18,023 nucleotides of DNA from RGIG8700 sp964568815 (GTDB lineage Bacteria > Bacillota > Clostridia > RGIG6154), in contig CAZMRY010000029.1 of assembly GCA_964568815.1 (NCBI GenBank), positions 1 through 18,023 on the forward strand. Direction: 5' to 3'. Below the pieces are notes generated by a model. That model had not been told where the DNA came from. It did not search any database and saw nothing but the letters and a program-made list of their open reading frames with translations. Shown here in pieces: positions 13,579-18,023 of the stretch (the stretch's first letter is position 1; the number at the start of each line of letters is the position of its first letter). The position numbers and the translations under genes were made by a program.

Positions 13579-13608
13579 TTATCTTCAATGAAAGGAGCAT
13601 AAAAATAC

Positions 13609-13818
13609 AATGTACGATGTTGATGCTATTAAAAATGCGGTTATAAGCGCACTTAAAAGTGCTNNNNNNNNNNNNNNNNNNNNNNNNNNNNNNNNNNNNN
13701 NNNNNNNNNNNNNNNNNNNNNNNNNNNNNNNNNNNNNNNNNNNNNNNNNNNNNNNNNNNNNNNAATGTACGATGTTGATGCTATTAAAAATGCGGTTATA
13801 AGCGCACTTAAAAGTGCT
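13609..13818. other. Assembly join: 100 Ns between identical 55-bp copies
   Basis: Bases 13609-13663 and 13764-13818 are identical and flank exactly 100 Ns (13664-13763). The first copy carries the pduL ribosome site AAAGGAG (13591-13597) and ATG 13610; the second continues into the full gene. The true locus very probably has one copy. Confidence 0.93.
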
Positions 13819-14409
13819 GAAGCAAATAACCCGTCAAATAACGAAATAAAGGTTGGTGTATCTCAGAGACATATTCACCTTTCAAGAGAGCATCTTGACA
13901 TACTTTTCGGTAAGGGCTATGAGCTTACTGTTAAAAAGGTGCTTATGGGCAGAGAATACGCATCCGAAGAATGTGTAACCTTAGTTGGCCCATCACTTAA
14001 ATCTATAGAAAAAGTAAGAGTACTTGGTCCTGTAAGAGCAAAAACACAGGTCGAAATCTCAAAAACAGATACATTTATCTTAAAGGTTTCTCCTCCCGTA
14101 AGACCGTCGGGGCAGGTTGAAGGCTCAGAAAGACTTGTAATCGTCGGACCTAAAGGAACTGTATATTTAAACGAAGGCGTTATTATTGCAAACAGACACA
14201 TTCATTTAAACCCTGAATATGCAAATGCACACGGAATTAAAGACAACGACTATGTTGATGTTATGATTGAAGGTATCAAGCCAACTAAATTCTATGATGT
14301 TCAGGTTCGTGTAAGAGACGATTTCAACACAGAAATGCATATCGACACAGATGATGCTAATTCAGCCGGCATCAAAAATGGCTCGATAGTTAAAATAATA
14401 AAGAAATAA
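13765..14409 (+). CDS. pduL: PduL-type phosphate propanoyltransferase
   Basis: 214 aa. It converts propionyl-CoA and phosphate to propionyl-phosphate and CoA, recycling CoA within the compartment. The N-terminal helix VDAIKNAVISALKSA (4-18) plus a short linker is an encapsulation peptide. The two PduL domains are clear: GVSQRHIHLS (His36, His38 zinc ligands), then ANRHIHLNPEYAN (His145, His147) and EMHIDTDDANS (His192). Because of the gap artefact, this copy of the start has Ns upstream; the genuine upstream region with AAAGGAG is at 13591-13597, before the duplicated start at 13610. Collapsing the copies leaves this protein unchanged. The DeoR gene follows after 15 bp. No acetate/propionate kinase is nearby, so propionyl-phosphate must be used by one encoded elsewhere. 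Confidence 0.96.
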   Translation: MYDVDAIKNAVISALKSAEANNPSNNEIKVGVSQRHIHLSREHLDILFGKGYELTVKKVLMGREYASEECVTLVGPSLKSIEKVRVLGPVRAKTQVEISKTDTFILKVSPPVRPSGQVEGSERLVIVGPKGTVYLNEGVIIANRHIHLNPEYANAHGIKDNDYVDVMIEGIKPTKFYDVQVRVRDDFNTEMHIDTDDANSAGIKNGSIVKIIKK

Positions 14410-14424
14410 ATTATGGGGTGAACA

Positions 14425-15186
14425 ATGTTCGCGTTAGAAAGACAAAAAAAGATACTTGAAATGCTTGAGGAGGAAGGCTCTGTTCAGGTAAGCAAGTTAA
14501 GTATAATACTTGATGTAACAGAGGAAACCGTTCGCCGTGACCTTGAAAAGCTCGAAAAACAGGAATGTTTAACAAGAACACATGGCGGTGCAATTCCAAT
14601 TGACGAATCAAGCTACGAGCTTTCTTTAGAAAAAAGAAAGCATACAAATTCGGAAACTAAAGAAAAGCTTGCAGCAGAGGCAATAAAGCACGTAGCAAGC
14701 GGAGATACAATTTTTCTAGATGCTTCAACAACCACATTTTATATGGCAAAAGAGCTTAAGAAAATGAAAAATGTTACTGTTATAACAAACTCCATAAGAA
14801 TTATAGATGAGCTTGCAGGTTGTGAGAACATAAAGCTTATTTCGGTAGGCGGTAAGGTTAGTCAGAATCAGTCCTTTGTGGGTACTATTTCAGAGGACAT
14901 TATAAAGGAATATTTCTTTGCAAACAAAGTGTTCTTTTCAAGTAAGGGCGTAACATCTGATGTTGGAATACTTGAAAGCAACGAGCTTGAGTGCGGAATA
15001 AAGCAGAAAATGATTGAAAATTCTGCTAAAAAATATTACATCTGTGATAAATCAAAAATCGGCAGAGTGGGTTTTGTAAAGCTTTGCGGACTTGACAAAA
15101 TAAACGCAATTATAACCGATGCCGACCTTGATACAGAATTCAAAACCAAACTTGATGAATTGAAAGTGGATATAATTAAAATTTAA
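14425..15186 (+). CDS. DeoR-family transcriptional regulator
   Basis: 253 aa. The N-terminal winged helix (about 5-57) carries VSKLSIILDVTEETVRRDLE (22-41) and the family signature RTHGGAIP (51-58). The C-terminal DeoR sensor domain has DTIFLDASTTTFYMAKEL (94-111), the sugar-phosphate-binding region, then VTVITNS and SVGGKV. Regulators of this family sense phosphorylated sugars (for example FucR with fuculose-1-phosphate in E. coli), which fits the aldolase substrate. It is last in the operon, 15 bp after pduL, with GGGGTG before ATG 14425, and is likely to control the operon and itself. Its binding site is not proven; the palindrome near 130-140 is one candidate. Confidence 0.93.
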   Translation: MFALERQKKILEMLEEEGSVQVSKLSIILDVTEETVRRDLEKLEKQECLTRTHGGAIPIDESSYELSLEKRKHTNSETKEKLAAEAIKHVASGDTIFLDASTTTFYMAKELKKMKNVTVITNSIRIIDELAGCENIKLISVGGKVSQNQSFVGTISEDIIKEYFFANKVFFSSKGVTSDVGILESNELECGIKQKMIENSAKKYYICDKSKIGRVGFVKLCGLDKINAIITDADLDTEFKTKLDELKVDIIKI

Positions 15187-15216
15187 GCAACTGATATCAC
15201 TTCAGTTGCTTTTTAT
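15185..15216. terminator. Terminator between the convergent deoR and lysR genes
   Basis: AAGCAACTGA (15185-15194) and TCAGTTGCTT (15202-15211) form a 10-bp stem with a 7-nt loop, followed by TTTTTATT. The stem begins in the deoR stop codon. On the minus strand the following sequence is A/T rich, so it may work in both directions. Confidence 0.85.
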
Positions 15217-16112
15217 TGCTTTGTGAGAACTTCTATTGCATATTTTGCATATTCAGAAAGGTATTGTCCCCGTTTTGTTATGATAGCAGGCTGTCTTGCG
15301 TCAGTGTTATGCTTTGGCAGGAAAAGTGATATGTTTGAATTTGACTCCATATTTTTAACAAACTGCAAAGGCAGAAGTGTTGCACCTATTCCTGAAGTTG
15401 ACATAGACCATGCTGTAGCCAGACCAACAACCTCCATAGCGATTTCAGGCTTTATATCTGATGCAAGACAAATTTTATCAAAAAGCATACGCATTTCCTG
15501 GTTTTGTCCAACCACTACAAAGGGGAGTTTTTTACATGCTCTCAAATTAAGTTCTGACAACTCATTTGCAGGAAGATTGTCAATTAAGTTAAGCATAGCT
15601 TTAGGCACTACTAAAACAAGAATGTCCTGTTCAATGGGAGTAACATCTAAAATTGCGTCGTTAACGGGAAGATTAATGATTGCAAAATCATACTTGCCTT
15701 CGCAGGCCTTAGTGCGGATTATATCGCTTGAGTCTTCCTGAAGTTTTATTACTATATCAGGAAATTTTTCCCTTACTTTTTTACAAAGTTCAGGTAAAAG
15801 ATAGAGAGCACGAAAAGGGGAGATACCAATAGTTAAGCATCCTTTTTTGCCTGACTTAAAGTCATCCATAGATTTATATAACTGTTCTTCCTTGTATAGA
15901 AGCTCTTGTGCTTCACGAAGAAAATATTCCCCTGCTGCAGTAAGCTTAATAGGATTTGTTGTCCTGTCAAAAAGTTCTGTGCCAAGCTCTTTTTCAAGAT
16001 TTAATATTTGTTTACTAAGTGCAGGCTGAGAAATGCCAAAACTCTCTGCTACAGCTGAAAAATTTAAGGATTTTGAAAGAGCTATAGCATACTCTATTTG
16101 TTTATTATTCAT
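15213..16112 (-). CDS. LysR-family transcriptional regulator
   Basis: 299 aa from ATG at 16112 (minus strand), preceded by AAAAGGTG; a longer frame to 16199 is rejected because its extra residues lack LysR character and a ribosome site. The N-terminal HTH is typical: IEYAIALSKSLNFSAVAESF (6-25), then GISQPALSKQILNLEKELGTELFDR (26-50). The rest is a substrate-binding fold (LTIGISPFRALYLLPEL, CEGKYDFAIINLPV, LVLVVPKAML). It is divergent from the TRAP-type transporter gene with 160 bp between them, the classic arrangement for a LysR activator of a transport operon. The inducer is unknown. It converges on deoR and is probably a separate regulatory unit from the microcompartment operon. Confidence 0.93.
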   Translation of the reverse strand: MNNKQIEYAIALSKSLNFSAVAESFGISQPALSKQILNLEKELGTELFDRTTNPIKLTAAGEYFLREAQELLYKEEQLYKSMDDFKSGKKGCLTIGISPFRALYLLPELCKKVREKFPDIVIKLQEDSSDIIRTKACEGKYDFAIINLPVNDAILDVTPIEQDILVLVVPKAMLNLIDNLPANELSELNLRACKKLPFVVVGQNQEMRMLFDKICLASDIKPEIAMEVVGLATAWSMSTSGIGATLLPLQFVKNMESNSNISLFLPKHNTDARQPAIITKRGQYLSEYAKYAIEVLTKQ

Positions 16113-16146
16113 AAAATACACACCTTTTGTACTTTTATACACAACT

Positions 16147-16188
16147 ATAATACTCCACTTTGAAAGAATTTTCAAGTACATTTGAAAA
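16147..16188 (-). promoter_or_regulatory. Probable lysR promoter overlapping the LysR operator
   Basis: Read on the minus strand, TTGAAA (16175-16170) and TATTAT (16152-16147) are 17 bp apart. The -35 lies inside the palindrome TTTTCAA-gtacat-TTGAAAA (16169-16188), an AT-rich dyad of the T-N11-A kind bound by LysR proteins. This geometry would let the regulator repress itself. Confidence 0.6.
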
Positions 16189-16192
16189 ACTA

Positions 16193-16220
16193 TTGACAAA
16201 ATATAATAAAGGTGTATAAT
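16193..16220 (+). promoter_or_regulatory. Promoter of the TRAP-type transporter operon
   Basis: Exact TTGACA (16193-16198) and exact TATAAT (16215-16220) with a 16-bp spacer, 4 bp downstream of the LysR-type dyad at 16169-16188. In the leader, ATAACTAAAA occurs at 16221-16230 and 16244-16253 on either side of GGATattaaATCC (16231-16243), a possible second site. Confidence 0.8.
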
Positions 16221-16272
16221 ATAACTAAAAGGATATTAAATCCATAACTAAAAAGTTAAAAGGAGAATGAAA

Positions 16273-17631
16273 ATGCCAATTTCATTAATTTATCTGGGAA
16301 TTATGCTTCTGGTCATCGTCGTTTGGTTTCTTGTTGTAAAAAGACCTATTTATGAAGCAATTTTACTAAGCTTTATACTCCTTGTGGCTATAACAGGCAC
16401 TTGGGGTAGTATTGACGATTACATAATGGATGCCCTTTCTACATCATTGCTTTATTCTATGACAGCTTTTATGGCAATGTCTGTCCTGATTACTAAAACA
16501 AAAATTGTAGATAGTTGTGTTGGTATCATTTTGTCAATTATCGGACGGGTATCAGGCGGAGCAGGATATACCGCAGTTATAGCAAGCTCATTTATGGGTG
16601 CACTTTCAGGTTCAGGCCCTGGAAATGTAATGGCAACAGGTGCAATAACAATTCCTGCAATGAAGCGTTCGGGATTTCCTGCAGAGCTTGCGGCAAATGT
16701 TGAAAGTAATGCAAGCTATATGGGAAATATGATACCTCCATCTTCAAATATTGTTGCAGCTATGGGGGCATTTGCCGCATTATATCCCGCCGCAAATATT
16801 ACAACAGGTCAGTTCTGGGTTGTTTTATGGGGAATATCATTATGGTTTATTTTTCAGAGACTTTTTATGGTATGGGCTTTTTGCAAATATTATAAGGTTA
16901 AGCCCATGAGTAGAGAAGAACTTCCTTCTTTAAAGGAAACTTTGAAAGAAGGTTGGCAAGGTCTGTTCCTTCCTGTAATCATTTTGTTGCCGTTTGTTTT
17001 GGATTATTTATTCAAAGATAATTTCTTCACACAAAGATTAGGTGAAACAGGAGCGAAACATTTCTCTAGCTCTTTATTACTATTTATTGGTGGTATAGCT
17101 TCAATTTACAGTTGCTTAATCTGTAAAAATAAAGAACAGGTAAAGCTTTCTGCTATTGCAAAAATGTATGGTGATGCAGTAAAATCAATTGCTCCAACAA
17201 TTGGTGTTTGTGTATTTGGTTATATGATAGGTTCTTTATTTGGAGAACTTGATATAGCCAACGACCTTGGTGCGATTATTGCAAGCTGGCAGTTTGGAAA
17301 ATTAGGAACAGTTATTGCTGTTTGTCTTATAACTTGCTTTATGGGTATGGTTATTCCTGGTTCATCAATAACTGTAATATTCGGTACAGTATTTATAACA
17401 GTTCTTGCAAATGCAGGTTGTAATCCGTTAATTGCTGCAGCAATGCTTCCTTGTATCTGTGGTGTTATGTGTGGAATTACACCACCACTTGGTCTTGGAA
17501 TGTATGCGGGTATGACGCTAGCAGAAGCAGACTTTACAAAGACTTTTAATAATAATCTTTGGTGGGTAGGCGCACAGTTTGTATTAGAGGTAATTGTGCT
17601 TATGGGATGGCTTCCTATATTAGGACTTTAA
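16273..17631 (+). CDS. TRAP-type transporter large permease (DctM-like)
   Basis: 452 aa, very hydrophobic, about 11-12 membrane segments expected. The conserved SSFMGALSGSGPGNVMATGAITIPAMKR-type region (positions 16585-16668) and SYMGNMIPPSSNIVAAMGAF, plus the second-half repeat MGMVIPGSSITVIFGTVFIT and GITPPLGLGMYAG, are typical of the ion-transporter/DctM superfamily. ATG 16273 is preferred over 16267 because AGGAG (16261-16265) is then 7 nt away. The gene is followed by a small membrane protein. No extracytoplasmic binding protein is seen in the window, so the substrate (an organic acid in typical family members) cannot be assigned. Control by the divergent LysR regulator is likely; a direct link to the microcompartment pathway is unproven. 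Confidence 0.85.
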   Translation: MPISLIYLGIMLLVIVVWFLVVKRPIYEAILLSFILLVAITGTWGSIDDYIMDALSTSLLYSMTAFMAMSVLITKTKIVDSCVGIILSIIGRVSGGAGYTAVIASSFMGALSGSGPGNVMATGAITIPAMKRSGFPAELAANVESNASYMGNMIPPSSNIVAAMGAFAALYPAANITTGQFWVVLWGISLWFIFQRLFMVWAFCKYYKVKPMSREELPSLKETLKEGWQGLFLPVIILLPFVLDYLFKDNFFTQRLGETGAKHFSSSLLLFIGGIASIYSCLICKNKEQVKLSAIAKMYGDAVKSIAPTIGVCVFGYMIGSLFGELDIANDLGAIIASWQFGKLGTVIAVCLITCFMGMVIPGSSITVIFGTVFITVLANAGCNPLIAAAMLPCICGVMCGITPPLGLGMYAGMTLAEADFTKTFNNNLWWVGAQFVLEVIVLMGWLPILGL

Positions 17632-17649
17632 AATAAGGAGGTTAAAATT

Positions 17650-17961
17650 ATGAAAGAAATAGCAAAAAAAATATCTGCGGCTTTGAGAGTAGTTTTCGGA
17701 TACGGAATTATGATATGCCTTTTTATTGGTGGTCTTACATTTTTGGGATACCTTGCCGCATTAATTATTGGCGGAGAAACCGCAACTGCTATATGTGTAT
17801 TTATCTATAAAACACTTTTCCCAATAGTAATAAAAATCTCAAATTCTATAATTCTACTTGGGCTTTTGGTTATGTACCTAAATGGCGAAAAAGCACTCAC
17901 AGCATCCGAGGATAAAAAGAAAAGAGAAAAATACAAAGCAAATGAAAAAGCAACTGATTAA
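17650..17961 (+). CDS. Small membrane protein, probable partner of the TRAP-type permease
   Basis: 103 aa with about three hydrophobic segments (near 17-38, 44-60 and 63-82: GIMICLFIGGLTFLGYLAAL, TATAICVFIYKTLFPIV, NSIILLGLLVMYL) and a charged Lys-rich C-terminal tail. AAGGAGG at 17635-17641 gives a strong start at ATG 17650, 18 bp after the permease stop. Canonical TRAP small subunits (DctQ) are about 160 aa with four membrane segments, so this would be a reduced version; position and topology, not sequence motifs, suggest the role. Its stop codon is the loop of the first terminator hairpin. Confidence 0.75.
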   Translation: MKEIAKKISAALRVVFGYGIMICLFIGGLTFLGYLAALIIGGETATAICVFIYKTLFPIVIKISNSIILLGLLVMYLNGEKALTASEDKKKREKYKANEKATD

Positions 17962-18019
17962 ATCAGTTGCTTCAGACTGTCGAAAAAGTCCAGAAAAGTC
18001 TGGGCTTTTTCTTTGTTTT
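17948..18019 (+). terminator. Double-hairpin terminator of the transporter operon
   Basis: The first stem AAGCAACTGAT/ATCAGTTGCTT (17948-17958/17962-17972) has the TAA stop codon as its loop. The second, GAAAAAGTCCAGA/TCTGGGCTTTTTC (17982-17994/17999-18011), is a 13-bp stem with one G-U pair, an AAAG loop and a T-rich tail. The second is a strong intrinsic terminator. Confidence 0.88.
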
Positions 18020-18023
18020 GTGG

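Noticed and set aside
13610..13801. Short ORF reading through the second N-run, apparently a partial gene before pduL
   Set aside because: It is the duplicated 5' end of pduL created by the scaffold join; the 55-bp flanks are identical.
16113..16199. 29-residue N-terminal extension of the LysR regulator
   Set aside because: It reads through the promoter region; ATG 16112 has a ribosome site and gives the standard LysR N-terminus.

Overview
The window is a near-complete glycyl-radical-enzyme bacterial microcompartment (BMC) locus. Low G+C, dominant AGA arginine codons, strong AGGAGG-type ribosome binding sites and clostridial-type regulators point to an anaerobic gut Clostridia (Bacillota). 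Two 100-N joins, each flanked by the same exact 55-bp duplication, show a scaffolded short-read (probably metagenomic) assembly. The gene set matches the fucose/rhamnose type of B12-independent propanediol microcompartment (called GRM5, as in Clostridium phytofermentans and Roseburia): diol dehydratase, its radical activase, a class II sugar-phosphate aldolase, CoA-acylating aldehyde dehydrogenase, alcohol dehydrogenase, PduL phosphotransacylase, PduS/PduT-like redox parts and a shell protein set.

Layout. 1-155: terminator-like hairpin and first promoter. 156-5015: tightly coupled block of HAD phosphatase, GRE dehydratase, activase, PduU/EutS-like shell protein and PduV/EutP-like GTPase. 5016-5145: second, consensus promoter. 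5146-14409: aldolase, GlcG-like protein, alcohol dehydrogenase, two PduA-like shell proteins, pentamer vertex protein, PduS-like protein, PduT-like trimer, a small ribbon-helix-helix protein, PduP-like dehydrogenase, a second tandem-BMC trimer and PduL. 14425-15186: DeoR regulator, then a terminator. 15213-16112 (minus): LysR regulator, divergent from 16273-17961, a TRAP-type large permease and a small membrane protein ending in a strong terminator.

Proposed working. The aldolase splits L-fuculose- or L-rhamnulose-1-phosphate into dihydroxyacetone phosphate and lactaldehyde. Lactaldehyde is reduced to 1,2-propanediol and dehydrated by the GRE to propionaldehyde. PduP-like dehydrogenase makes propionyl-CoA, PduL makes propionyl-phosphate, and the alcohol dehydrogenase recycles NADH by making propanol. 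Five cargo enzymes carry amphipathic encapsulation-type helices (aldolase at the C-terminus; GlcG-like, alcohol dehydrogenase, aldehyde dehydrogenase and PduL at the N-terminus). No sugar isomerase, sugar kinase or propionate kinase lies in the window, so the exact feeding sugar is inferred.

The most unusual signals are a PduA-like shell gene with two in-frame, separately primed starts (one adding a 39-residue Lys/Glu/Ala-rich tail); two related inverted-repeat elements with conserved ends and different centres; a 225-bp element made of about eight small triloop hairpins between TGAATT-type spacers, followed by a small ribbon-helix-helix gene inside the operon; and an activase without the usual ferredoxin-like insert.
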